Positions 9,068 to 17,534 of a stretch of DNA of 64,000 nt are shown one piece after another. The stretch is taken from positions 166,027-230,026 of the forward strand of contig JAJYBB010000002.1 in the NCBI GenBank assembly GCA_021779195.1. Reading direction: 5' to 3'. The notes beneath the pieces are model-generated. The model was given only the letters and a program-made list of their open reading frames with translations. It was not told the origin of the DNA and ran no database searches. Source of the stretch: Bacteroidota bacterium. Its GTDB lineage: Bacteria; Bacteroidota; Bacteroidia; Bacteroidales; Paludibacteraceae. A program made the position numbers and the translations under genes. Position 1 is the first letter of the stretch. Every line of letters begins with the position of its first letter.

Positions 9068-11218
9068 ATGCCAAACGATAATAATCAAGTTCCTTCCAAA
9101 TTTATTTCGCATATAGCTTTATCACTTCAACTTACAGAAAAACAAACCCGCAATGCCATCCTTCTTTTTAAGGAAGGTGCAACTATCCCTTTTATAAGCC
9201 GATACAGAAAAGAAATGACAGACGGAATGGATGAGGTTCAACTGGCAGAAGTTAAAGATCAATATGACAAACTTTGCAATTTAGCTGAACGAAAATCGGT
9301 TGTATTGAAATCAATTGAAAAACAAGAAAAGCTTACCGATGAACTAAAGTTCAGGATTGATAATTGTTTGGACGTAAACGAGTTGGAAGATATTTACCTG
9401 CCATATAAGGCTAAACGTCGCACAAAAGCTGAAATTGCTCGTGAAAAAGGCTTGGAACCATTAGCTAAGATGTTGATGAAACAACAAACGAACGATGTTG
9501 AGCGTATAGCTATTCCATTTGTACGTGATAAAATTGAAAATATAAATGATGCATTGGCAGGAGCTCGTGATATTATAGCTGAATGGATCAATGAAAGTGA
9601 AGTAGCACGTAATTCGGTCAGACAAATTTTTGTCCGTGAAGCGATTATTTCTTCTAAAATCATAAAAGGAAAAGAAGAGGAAGCTCAAAAATATCGCGAT
9701 TATTTTGAAATGAGGGAAAGGCTTGCCAATTGTTCGTCACACCGCTTATTAGCCATGCGTCGTGGTGAATCGGAAGGATTTTTACGCATAAGTATTTCAC
9801 CCGAAGACGATCATTGCATTCAAAAATTAGAACGGATATTTATAAAAACCGAAACGGAAGCATCAAAACAAGTAGCCGAAGCAGTTAAAGATGCATTCAA
9901 GCGATTGTTGAAACCAAGTATTGAAACCGAATTTGAGGCTGCAAGCAAAGCTAAAGCTGATACAGAAGCCATTCGGGTTTTTGCCGAGAATTTAAGGCAA
10001 TTGCTTTTAGCAGCTCCTTTGGGACAGAAACGGACAATGGGTATAGATCCGGGATTCAGAACCGGATGTAAAGTGGTATGTTTAGATGCACAGGGAAACT
10101 TGTTGCACAACGAAACCATTTACCCTCATCCACCAGTGAATGAAATTTCACAAGCAGCTCGGAAAATTCAAAAAATGGTTGAATCATATAATATTCAAGC
10201 TATTGCTATCGGAAATGGAACAGCCGGACGTGAAACAGAATCATTCATTCAAAACTTGCGTTATGATCATGAAATTCAGGTTTTTGTGGTGAGTGAAAAT
10301 GGGGCTTCGATATATTCAGCTTCAAAAACGGCTCGTGATGAATTTCCTGAATTTGACGTAACTGTACGAGGTGCTGTTTCCATTGCTCGGCGATTGATGG
10401 ATCCATTATCTGAACTGGTCAAAATTGATCCAAAATCAATTGGAGTTGGACAATATCAGCACGATGTCGATCAGATTCAATTGAAAAAATCACTTGATCA
10501 AACAGTTGAAAATGCCGTGAATCGAGTAGGAGTGAACCTTAATACTGCCAGCAAACATTTATTGACTTATATTTCTGGTTTGGGTCCTCAATTAGCTCAG
10601 AATATAGTAGATTATCGAACCGAAAATGGAGCATTTAAAAGCAGGATAGAGTTACTTAAAGTTTCCAAAATGGGAGCAAAAACCTTTGAACAGTGTGCAG
10701 GGTTTCTTCGTATTCCAGATGCAGTTAATCCTCTCGATAATTCAGCTGTTCATCCTGAAAGTTATTGTATTGTCGAAACTATGTCTAAAGATTTAAAGAC
10801 AGAAGTTATTCAATTGATTCGAAACAAGGAACTTATACAAAGTATTGATAAACAAAAGTATATAAATGATAAGATTGGATTGCCTACTATTTCAGATATT
10901 CTAATAGAACTTGAGAAACCGGGCAGAGATCCTCGTGAAAGTGTTAAAGTTTTTGAATTTGATGCTAACGTGAAGACCATTAATGATTTGCGAATAGATA
11001 TGGAATTGCCGGGAATTATTACCAATATCACTAATTTCGGTGCTTTCACCGATATCGGCATCAAGGAAAACGGATTGATTCATATTTCAAATCTTTCTGA
11101 CAAATTTGTTGGAAATCCCACCGAAATTGTACATGTCCATCAACAGGTCAAAGTACAGGTACTGGAAGTGGATTTAGAACGAAAACGCATACAGTTAAAA
11201 CTAATAGAGCGTTATTGA
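9068..11218 (+). CDS. tex: Tex family RNA-binding transcription accessory protein
   Basis: Tex is a cytoplasmic nucleic-acid-binding protein related to eukaryotic Spt6, thought to act in transcription and RNA turnover. The 716-residue protein shows the full family order. An N-terminal helical domain contains GATIPFISRYRKEMTDGMDE. A YqgF/RNase H-like domain starts at MGIDPGFRTGCKVV, followed by helix-hairpin-helix repeats (SGLGPQLAQNIVDYR, KSRIELLKVSKMGAKTFEQ). A C-terminal S1 domain reads MELPGIITNITNFGAFTDIG. Length is slightly short of the 750-780 residues common in other phyla. Confidence 0.93.
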   Translation: MPNDNNQVPSKFISHIALSLQLTEKQTRNAILLFKEGATIPFISRYRKEMTDGMDEVQLAEVKDQYDKLCNLAERKSVVLKSIEKQEKLTDELKFRIDNCLDVNELEDIYLPYKAKRRTKAEIAREKGLEPLAKMLMKQQTNDVERIAIPFVRDKIENINDALAGARDIIAEWINESEVARNSVRQIFVREAIISSKIIKGKEEEAQKYRDYFEMRERLANCSSHRLLAMRRGESEGFLRISISPEDDHCIQKLERIFIKTETEASKQVAEAVKDAFKRLLKPSIETEFEAASKAKADTEAIRVFAENLRQLLLAAPLGQKRTMGIDPGFRTGCKVVCLDAQGNLLHNETIYPHPPVNEISQAARKIQKMVESYNIQAIAIGNGTAGRETESFIQNLRYDHEIQVFVVSENGASIYSASKTARDEFPEFDVTVRGAVSIARRLMDPLSELVKIDPKSIGVGQYQHDVDQIQLKKSLDQTVENAVNRVGVNLNTASKHLLTYISGLGPQLAQNIVDYRTENGAFKSRIELLKVSKMGAKTFEQCAGFLRIPDAVNPLDNSAVHPESYCIVETMSKDLKTEVIQLIRNKELIQSIDKQKYINDKIGLPTISDILIELEKPGRDPRESVKVFEFDANVKTINDLRIDMELPGIITNITNFGAFTDIGIKENGLIHISNLSDKFVGNPTEIVHVHQQVKVQVLEVDLERKRIQLKLIERY

Positions 11219-11339
11219 ATGAGGCATTCGGAACTAATTTAATAAATAAACTTTTTTGCCACTGAAAATTGCTCAAGGTTGGCTCAATGAATTATTTGAA
11301 TAGGTTTGATACCATTGTTTTATTCAAATGATTTAAAAA

Positions 11340-12530
11340 TTAATCTGCATCGGGCATTATTTTTTTACATTCTACAATTACCTTTTGATTTGAAGCCAGT
11401 GTACAGGCAAATAAATAAATCTCGCCACCCTCTTTAATTTTTAATTTCCGGCGCAACTCTTCTACCGAAGATGGGTAATTACGAACACTGATATTTGCAT
11501 TTGTAATAGTTGAAACCAAATCTTTTTGCTCTTTTTTAGAATTTCCCCAGCATTTTTGAACTTCAAATATCCGTCCCGGAAATTGAAGCGATAATTTAGA
11601 TGAAGTGTATAAATGAGTATTAATATGCAATTTATTTAATCCAAATGCTGTTCCTATAGATTTAAATGCACCACTTTTCAATACAGAGGCATTGGGTTCA
11701 TAAAGATATTTTTTGAGTTGGGTAGAATACGAATTTTCGGCAGCGTTTTCCTCTTCGAATGAAAACTCAAAAAACTGATTGTTCTTATTTTTCAAGATGT
11801 TTACTGTTTTAATTTTTCTTTTTTTGCCCGTTATTTCATCAAAAATCAGCAAAACTTCCTTGCATTCATTGTCAACGCTTATAATGTGAATGTCGTAATT
11901 ACCTGGTAATTCGCCTATAACGGCTGAAATATCTATCATTGGCGACAATTTAATCATAACATGCCATGCTTTTTCACGCAAAAGTGACCACAAGTCCGAA
12001 ATATTTGGTTCACAATCTGAGAGAAATATCACTTTTTTACCTTGAGAATTCCTGCGTGCTGGGTCAACGTATATCCAGTCAACCTTTGAAAGTGTTGTTA
12101 AAAATTCTTCTGCCTGAGCTTCAACAACCTTGATATTACTTTGTCCCATAATATTAAAATTATGAGTTGCCAATCGGCACAATTCCGGCTGCCGCTCAAC
12201 ATAAGTAACTTGTTTGAAACGATTTGCAAAAATAAAAGTATCAATCCCAAATCCCCCGGTCAAATCGACAAGCGTGTGGCCTTCACACAAATTTGCCTTG
12301 TACTTTGCGGTGGCTTCCGACGAAGATTGCTCTAACGAAAGTTGAACCGGATATAAAATAGCATCGTTTTGATAAAAGGAAGGGACTTTTGATTTTATCT
12401 TTTGTTTTCCATTAATTTGGCGAATTGCCAAAGGCATATCAACCAATGGAAAACGAGCAGCTTGAAGTGCTAATTGCAGGATATCAGCTTCAATATTTTC
12501 CAAAATAAATTTTTTTGTTTCTTTGTTCAT
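11340..12530 (-). CDS. THUMP-like class I SAM-dependent methyltransferase
   Basis: The protein has a Rossmann methyltransferase core with the SAM-binding motif LVDLTGGFGIDTFIFA, an acidic strand end (YVERQPELC) and the catalytic-region motif WIYVDPARRN. The C-terminal part resembles the THUMP-like domain seen in Bacteroidota homologues (YEPNASVLKSGAFKSIG). It is therefore probably an RNA base methyltransferase, but the target is not known. The start is uncertain: ATG codons lie at 12551, 12536 and 12530 on the minus strand, and I chose the last because the family usually begins MNKxTxxFI. Confidence 0.82.
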   Translation of the reverse strand: MNKETKKFILENIEADILQLALQAARFPLVDMPLAIRQINGKQKIKSKVPSFYQNDAILYPVQLSLEQSSSEATAKYKANLCEGHTLVDLTGGFGIDTFIFANRFKQVTYVERQPELCRLATHNFNIMGQSNIKVVEAQAEEFLTTLSKVDWIYVDPARRNSQGKKVIFLSDCEPNISDLWSLLREKAWHVMIKLSPMIDISAVIGELPGNYDIHIISVDNECKEVLLIFDEITGKKRKIKTVNILKNKNNQFFEFSFEEENAAENSYSTQLKKYLYEPNASVLKSGAFKSIGTAFGLNKLHINTHLYTSSKLSLQFPGRIFEVQKCWGNSKKEQKDLVSTITNANISVRNYPSSVEELRRKLKIKEGGEIYLFACTLASNQKVIVECKKIMPDAD

Positions 12531-12637
12531 AATCATTGAATTTCGGTTCAAAATTACACTTATTTCGGTTATTATTCATAAAATTCTGAATAAGATAGTT
12601 GGCTTATATCAATATTTTCAATACTTTTGCAACAGAT

Positions 12638-12880
12638 TTTGGTATCGAATTAATTTTCATTGATCCGATAAAAGGGAATCCGGTCAAATTCCGGAACAGT
12701 ACCCGCTGCTGTAGGCTCCATACCAAACGTTTTGAACAACACTTTTGCCACTGGTTTCAGTTGACAGTTGATAGTTGATAGTTGATAGTTTTATAAAGCT
12801 AATCATCTATAAACTAAATAACCATTCAACCACTATCGGGAAGGCGTTCGAAAACGGGAGCAAGTCAGAAGACCTGCCAA
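12638..12880 (+). promoter_or_regulatory. Cobalamin (B12) riboswitch
   Basis: The leader of the downstream lipoprotein gene contains the conserved blocks of the AdoCbl riboswitch family in order. They are AAAAGGGAATCCGGT, then CCGGAACAGTACCCGCTGCTGTA, then GCCACTGG (the B12 box), then GGGAAGGCG and finally GGGAGCAAGTCAGAAGACCTGCC. About 170 bases separate it from the start codon at 13051, enough for an expression platform. Binding of cobalamin is expected to shut down expression of the B12-binding lipoprotein. The peripheral stem carries an unusual short tandem repeat. Confidence 0.93.
12760..12787 (+). repeat. Four 7-bp tandem repeats inside the riboswitch
   Basis: Four consecutive copies of GTTGATA (the first reads GTTGACA) lie in the variable peripheral arm between the B12 box and the GGGAAGGCG block. 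They lengthen a stem-loop that is not conserved in the family and probably do not affect ligand binding. Confidence 0.85.
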
Positions 12881-13050
12881 ATTTTACAATATGTTTTTGC
12901 TTTCGGGAGTTAATTGCAAATAAAAAGATTCGATACCCTTCATGTGCACTTTATCGGTTCATTTTTTTTTCTTTACCTCTCTTCTATCGCTTTGACGTAT
13001 TTTTGTTTGTCAATAAATCTATGTTTTATTAATAATCAAATAATTAAAGA

Positions 13051-13773
13051 ATGAAGACAAGTAAATTTTTTTTATTATCCACGGTTGTGGCAATGACATT
13101 GGTTGCATGCAAACCTGAATCAAATGTACAAACCACGGTAGTTGATTTTGAAGGTGTAACACTTAATGCCGATAGCATTTGGAATGGTTCAGATCTTTCG
13201 GGTTCATTTGTTTCTCAAAATGCAGTTTTTAATAATGTTTACAATTCCCAATGGTTTTCGTGGTCAGGATTTGCCTGCTCGGCAAAAACCGATACTAAAA
13301 CTCCAGGTTATGCCAATCAGTACAGTTCAATTGCCGGTTCGGGAGCTTTAAATTCAAAGAAATATGCTGTAGCTTACGGAATGGCATCATTCACATGTAA
13401 ACCAAATCAATATGGGAATTACAATATACAAAGCCTAATGCTAACAAATTCCACTTATGCTTATTTGGACATGCAAACTGGAACGCCAGGCGTAAGCAAA
13501 AAATTTGCAGATGGTGATTGGTTTAAAATTATTTTCAATGGCTATCTCAATAAGTTAAATACGGGTAAAGTGGAATATTATCTTGCCGATTTCAGAAATG
13601 GTAAATCCTTTATGGCAAACACATGGAATAAATTAGATGTTAGCGCATTGGGTAAAGTCGATTCAGTCGCGATTTCATTCGATTCGAGTGATACGGGACA
13701 ATGGGGGATCAATACACCAACCTATGTTTGCATCGACAATCTTACATTTACACAAACGATTAATAATAAATAG
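13051..13773 (+). CDS. btuH: BtuH-like cobalamin-binding surface lipoprotein (DUF4465)
   Basis: The 240-residue protein starts with a lipoprotein signal (MKTSKFFLLSTVVAMTLVAC, acylated Cys at residue 20) and has the DUF4465 layout. DFEG follows the signal, NSQWFSWSGFACSAKTDTKTPGY lies in the middle, and the C-terminal beta segment reads PTYVCIDNLTF. Known members of this family (BtuH in gut Bacteroides) bind B12 at the cell surface and pass it to BtuB-type transporters. The cobalamin riboswitch directly upstream supports that role independently of the family match. The gene stands alone: no BtuB or BtuG gene is adjacent and a terminator follows. Confidence 0.87.
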   Translation: MKTSKFFLLSTVVAMTLVACKPESNVQTTVVDFEGVTLNADSIWNGSDLSGSFVSQNAVFNNVYNSQWFSWSGFACSAKTDTKTPGYANQYSSIAGSGALNSKKYAVAYGMASFTCKPNQYGNYNIQSLMLTNSTYAYLDMQTGTPGVSKKFADGDWFKIIFNGYLNKLNTGKVEYYLADFRNGKSFMANTWNKLDVSALGKVDSVAISFDSSDTGQWGINTPTYVCIDNLTFTQTINNK

Positions 13774-13821
13774 GTATGAAATTAAGCTTTTATCTGCCAT
13801 AATATTTGCATTTCATACTTC

Positions 13822-13855
13822 AAGTCGGAGCTTTTCAAGTTCCGACTTTTTTTTT
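13822..13855 (+). terminator. Terminator of the btuH-like gene
   Basis: An AAGTCGGA stem pairs with TCCGACTT across a short loop and is followed by nine Ts. It closes the single-gene riboswitch transcription unit. Confidence 0.88.
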
Positions 13856-13918
13856 AAAATTTTACATTCTGAAAATGAACGAGCTAACAACAAATTTTAA
13901 AAATACTTCGCCTCAAGC

Positions 13919-13949
13919 CTTGCGGGTTCAAGAAAAAGCAGTACTTTTG
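13919..13949 (+). promoter_or_regulatory. Bacteroidota sigma-ABfr promoter of the SRP RNA
   Basis: CTTG at 13919-13922 and TACTTTTG at 13942-13949 are separated by exactly 19 bases, matching the phylum consensus TTTG-N19-TAnnTTTG. Transcription should start near 13953-13956, where the SRP RNA begins. Confidence 0.85.
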
Positions 13950-13952
13950 TCG

Positions 13953-14053
13953 CCGGATAAGTCCTACACGACCAGCTCCCTGCAAACTCCCCCAGGGCTT
14001 GACCGCAGCAAGGGTAGTAGGTTGTAGCGGTGCGATGTAGGGGGCTTATCCAC
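13953..14053 (+). ncRNA. ffs: Signal recognition particle RNA (small bacterial 4.5S type)
   Basis: A long hairpin is closed by GGATAAG (13955-13961) and CTTATCC (14045-14051). An inner helix is formed by ACTCCCCC and GTAGGGGG. The apical region has the Ffh-binding core (AGGGCTTGACCGCAGCAAGGG followed by GTTGTAGCGG), as seen in Bacteroidota SRP RNAs. The RNA pairs with Ffh for membrane protein targeting. The strong promoter directly in front and the tRNA gene behind support a structural RNA and not a coding region. Confidence 0.85.
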
Positions 14054-14055
14054 TT

Positions 14056-14129
14056 GCCTCTTTAGCTCAGTTGGCCAGAGCACGTGATTTGTAATCTCGG
14101 GGTCGTTGGTTCGAATCCGACAAGAGGCT
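14056..14129 (+). tRNA. tRNA-Thr (anticodon TGT)
   Basis: A complete cloverleaf can be drawn. The acceptor stem GCCTCTT (14056-14062) pairs with AAGAGGC (14122-14128), the D arm is GCTCAGTTGGCCAGAGC, the anticodon loop is TTTGTAA and the T arm is GTTGGTTCGAATCCGAC. The anticodon stem (CGTGA with TCTCG) has one T-T mismatch in the middle. CCA is not encoded. It begins only a few bases after the SRP RNA and probably shares its transcript. Confidence 0.93.
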
Positions 14130-14144
14130 CGAAATGAACCAAAA

Positions 14145-14176
14145 AACCACTTCCAGTCGATTGGAAGTGGTTTTTT
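14145..14176. terminator. Terminator after tRNA-Thr, usable from both sides
   Basis: A perfect 11-bp stem pairs AACCACTTCCA with TGGAAGTGGTT, with an A-run before and a T-run after. It ends the SRP-tRNA unit and probably also the minus-strand YihY gene, whose stop is at 14181. Confidence 0.88.
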
Positions 14177-14180
14177 CGTA

Positions 14181-15506
14181 TTATATATTTTTAATCAAAA
14201 TGGGAGGATTATTTTGTTCAGATTTCTGTTTGAGAGCTTCAAATCTGTTCCAAAAATCGTCTAAAACTTTATTTTTGTTGCTTAAAAAGAGTGCAGATCC
14301 ATTTTCATCTAATTTTATAAATAACTGATCAACAGTTAATAGATGAATATCGATGGCGGGTGTAAATATTTTTACCCGAGAATACGGCTGATAAATTTCG
14401 AACAAAATACCTGCTTCCAATAAATTATCAAGAACCTCTTTTACCAAACGAATGGGTAAATCGTAATCGGTAGAAATTTTCTCAGCAGATAAAGGAGGTT
14501 GTTGATTTTCAAACTGTTTTAAAAAAATATAAGTAACAAACAGAGATAAAAAACGAAGATACCGCTGACTTATATTTTTACTGTCTATTTCGAAATTATA
14601 ATTCTGAAAATTTTGGGAAGCATACGAAATTTCGGCTCCAAGCAAAACAATTAAACACGAAATTTGAATCCATAAAAGCAAAAGTGGGATAGCAGCAAAA
14701 CTTCCATAAACCACGTTGTACCGTGATAAATAAACCTGTCCGTTGATATACAACATTTGAAAAGCCTGAAAAGCACTTCCTGCAATTATTGATGAAATAA
14801 ACGCATTTTTAAACCGAACGTGTGTATTTGGAATTATCATATATAAAATGGTGAAAACAGTCCACACAATGATATACGGAATAAATTTTACGCCAAAACG
14901 TACAATAGGACTAAGAACATGATAAACGTATGTTTGTGATACCGCAGAGCTTACAAAAATTGAGAATCCAACTGAAAAGATAATTAAGAGTGGGATAATT
15001 AAAATTGTTGAGAAATAAGTGGTAAATTGTTGAATCGGAGAACGGGACTTTTCAACCTGCCAAATACTGTTAAATACATTTTCGACCTGCATAAAAAAGT
15101 TCATTACCGACCAAAGTAAAATTACAATTCCGATTCCGATAAAAATTCCGCCTTGTGTGGATTTCAAATACCTCTCAACAAAGCCCATAACAGTTGGAAC
15201 CATATCAATTTCATCGATATAAGTTCCTTCAAGCGATTGAGCAATAAATTGTTCAACTCCAAAGCCTTTGGCAATGGCAACCATGAGGGCAAACAAAGGA
15301 ACAATGGCGAATAAAATAGAGTAGGTGAGGGCTGAGGCTCTGATATTTAATCGGTCACGAATAAAACCACGAACGGCTAACATCAATATTTTAATAAACC
15401 GAAAGAAAAATCGCCGAGTTCGAGATAACTCGTTTTCAGTAATTTTCCAAATATCAAAACGAATGAAGTGCATCAATCGTTGAAGTTTTCCTACAAGATC
15501 AGTCAT
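14181..15506 (-). CDS. YihY/BrkB family inner-membrane protein
   Basis: The 441-residue protein has the family core of about six membrane spans. Typical motifs include IRASALTYSILFAIVPLFALMVAIAKGFG, then FIGIGIVILLWSVMNFFMQVENVFNSIW, then FIPYIIVWTVFTILYMIIPNTHVRFKNA. A C-terminal cytoplasmic domain of about 130 residues looks like a winged helix (ISTDYDLPIRLVKEVLDNLLEAGIL) and is common in Bacteroidota members. The family was once called ribonuclease BN by mistake; its true transport or envelope role is unsettled. It ends against the tRNA terminator. Confidence 0.88.
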   Translation of the reverse strand: MTDLVGKLQRLMHFIRFDIWKITENELSRTRRFFFRFIKILMLAVRGFIRDRLNIRASALTYSILFAIVPLFALMVAIAKGFGVEQFIAQSLEGTYIDEIDMVPTVMGFVERYLKSTQGGIFIGIGIVILLWSVMNFFMQVENVFNSIWQVEKSRSPIQQFTTYFSTILIIPLLIIFSVGFSIFVSSAVSQTYVYHVLSPIVRFGVKFIPYIIVWTVFTILYMIIPNTHVRFKNAFISSIIAGSAFQAFQMLYINGQVYLSRYNVVYGSFAAIPLLLLWIQISCLIVLLGAEISYASQNFQNYNFEIDSKNISQRYLRFLSLFVTYIFLKQFENQQPPLSAEKISTDYDLPIRLVKEVLDNLLEAGILFEIYQPYSRVKIFTPAIDIHLLTVDQLFIKLDENGSALFLSNKNKVLDDFWNRFEALKQKSEQNNPPILIKNI

Positions 15507-15549
15507 ACTAAAATATCTGAAATATAGAAGATGAATAAAATAAAAAAAA

Positions 15550-15902
15550 TAGCAGATCTATAAGCCGGGTTCTGTGCATTGTTTTCACAATGTGTTTGTC
15601 ATTTATCTTGGACATTAGTTGCCTAATGCCTCCAGCGATCTACCCCCCGACATCGGGCGAGCAGCCCTACTGCGTCGGTGTACATGATCTTGCAACCCAT
15701 AAGAAGTACGGCATCCCATGTTACCATTGGACCCGGTGAGCTCTTACCTCACCTTTTCACCCTTATCGCGCCGAAAGCGAGACGGTTATTTTCTGTTACT
15801 TTACTCCGCTCTTACGAACAGCTTCCCGTTAAGAAATATGGTGCTCTGTGTTGCCCGGACTTTCCTCCCCGTGTGAAACGGAGCGACAAACCAATCTGCT
15901 AT
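15550..15902 (-). ncRNA. rnpB: RNase P RNA (bacterial class A)
   Basis: Read on the minus strand, the 5' end (AGCAGATTGGTTTGTCGCTC, starting at 15900) pairs with the 3' end (GCCGGGTT region through AGATCTGCT at 15551). The universally conserved segments are present: GGGGAGGAAAGTCCGGGC near the 5' end and ACAGAACCCGGCTTATAG near the 3' end, with the J-region GGGTGAAAAGGTGAGGTAAGAGCTCACC in the middle. About 353 nucleotides is a normal size. A T-run follows the 3' end. Confidence 0.95.
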
Positions 15903-16150
15903 TACTTTGCAAACTTACATAAAATTTTGGAATTTTATTGCCAGCTTTTTATTTATATTGTATAAGTCGTTTAAAAACAATGTACAAAAAATAAATTTGA
16001 TGTATTTGATGAGTTCTGCTTAAGCATTTATCGGTTCAAATCTTTAATTTTTGTTCTCATTTTTGGAAGTTAATTCGAAATTTATTTAAACTTTTAAAGC
16101 ATCAATTTGTTTATGTCTTAAATTAGAAATTCTATTTAATCATATCATCG

Positions 16151-17449
16151 ATGGCAAATTTAGGTATAAAAAAAGGTAATAAAGTGGTAATTATTGGGGG
16201 TGGATTTGCAGGATTGCAATTGGCAAAAGCATTAAGAAAAGCCCAAGTGAAAGTATTGTTAATTGATAAGCAAAATCATCATCAATTTCAACCCCTATTT
16301 TATCAGGTTGCAACCGGGCGATTAGAACCTTCAAGTATCTCATTTCCATTTCGAAAAATATTTCAGAGCAATCAAAATATTGACTTTCGAATGGCTGATA
16401 TCACCAAGATCGATCCCGTTGGAAAAAAAATTTATACTTCGTACGACCGCACTATTTCTTACGATCATTTGGTAATAGCCACTGGTTGTAAAACTAATTT
16501 TTTTGGGAACAAAGAGTTGAGTGAAAATACATTTTCGATGAAAACCACGCAGGAAGCAATTGATATTCGAAATAAAATTTTATTTAGTTTCGAAAAAGAA
16601 ATATTTGCAAATCCGGCAGAAAAACAGGCATTTATGAATATCGTAATTGTGGGTGGCGGGCCTACCGGAGTTGAACTTTCGGGTGCTTTTGCTGAATTGA
16701 AAAAGAATATATTACCAAAAGATTACCACAATATCGATTTTTCTAAATTCAATATTTATTTAATTGAAGGAAGTGCCAATACGCTCAACAATATGAGCGA
16801 AGAATCAAAGCTTGCTTCACGTAATTATCTGGAAAAGTTAGGAGTAACTGTAAAAACTCAGACGGTGGTTCAATCTTTTGATGGAAAAAATGTTGTATTA
16901 AGCAATGGTGAAATCATTCGAACTAAAAACGTGATTTGGGCTGCAGGTGTCATTGGCAATGTGATTGAGGGATTGCAAGCTGAAGATGTGGTTCGGAATA
17001 GGTATATCGTCGATCGATACAATCGTTTGAAACGTTTTGATAATATTTATGCCTTAGGCGATGTGGCTTATATGGAAACGCCCAAATATTCGCAAGGGCA
17101 TCCTCAGGTTGCCAATGTAGCGATCAACCAAGCTAAAAACTTAGGAAAAAATATTATCAAATGTTTAAAAAATAAACAAGCTCAACTTAATGAATATGAG
17201 TATCGTGATTTGGGTTTAATGGCTACTATTGGCAAACATAAAGCTGTGGTTGAACTTCCATTTATAAAATTTAAAGGACCAATAGCCTGGTATGTATGGA
17301 TGTTTTTGCATTTAATGTTGATTTTGAGTGTTCGCAATAAATTGATTATTTTCTTTAACTGGGCATGGAGCTATTTTACCCGTGATACTTCTTTGCGATT
17401 GATAACCAACATTAATTATGAGAAAGACAAGGTGATTGATTTAAGTTAA
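16151..17449 (+). CDS. ndh: Type II NADH:quinone oxidoreductase
   Basis: NDH-2 oxidises NADH with FAD and reduces quinone without pumping ions. The 432-residue protein has two dinucleotide-binding motifs (VVIIGGGFAGLQLAKAL for FAD at residues 12-28 and NIVIVGGGPTGVELSGAF for NADH at about 162-179). It also has the LFYQVATGRLEPSSI segment, the NDH-2 signature YALGDVAY, and a hydrophobic C-terminal membrane anchor (WYVWMFLHLMLILSVRNKLI). Confidence 0.9.
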   Translation: MANLGIKKGNKVVIIGGGFAGLQLAKALRKAQVKVLLIDKQNHHQFQPLFYQVATGRLEPSSISFPFRKIFQSNQNIDFRMADITKIDPVGKKIYTSYDRTISYDHLVIATGCKTNFFGNKELSENTFSMKTTQEAIDIRNKILFSFEKEIFANPAEKQAFMNIVIVGGGPTGVELSGAFAELKKNILPKDYHNIDFSKFNIYLIEGSANTLNNMSEESKLASRNYLEKLGVTVKTQTVVQSFDGKNVVLSNGEIIRTKNVIWAAGVIGNVIEGLQAEDVVRNRYIVDRYNRLKRFDNIYALGDVAYMETPKYSQGHPQVANVAINQAKNLGKNIIKCLKNKQAQLNEYEYRDLGLMATIGKHKAVVELPFIKFKGPIAWYVWMFLHLMLILSVRNKLIIFFNWAWSYFTRDTSLRLITNINYEKDKVIDLS

Positions 17450-17481
17450 TTAATTTGAATACAATATAAGAACTGATCATT

Positions 17482-17517
17482 AAACAAAAAACTTCCAGAA
17501 CTGGAAGTTTTTTGTTT
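17482..17517. terminator. Bidirectional terminator between ndh and trpB2
   Basis: A 17-bp perfect inverted repeat (17482-17498 with 17501-17517) has A- and T-rich outer arms. It serves the plus-strand ndh and the minus-strand trpB2, which converge here. Confidence 0.85.
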
Positions 17518-17534
17518 AATAAATTGGTAAATAA

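Noticed and set aside
13806..14027. 73-codon ORF
   Set aside because: It overlaps a terminator, a promoter and the SRP RNA.
15678..15965. 95-codon ORF
   Set aside because: It is antisense to the RNase P RNA gene.
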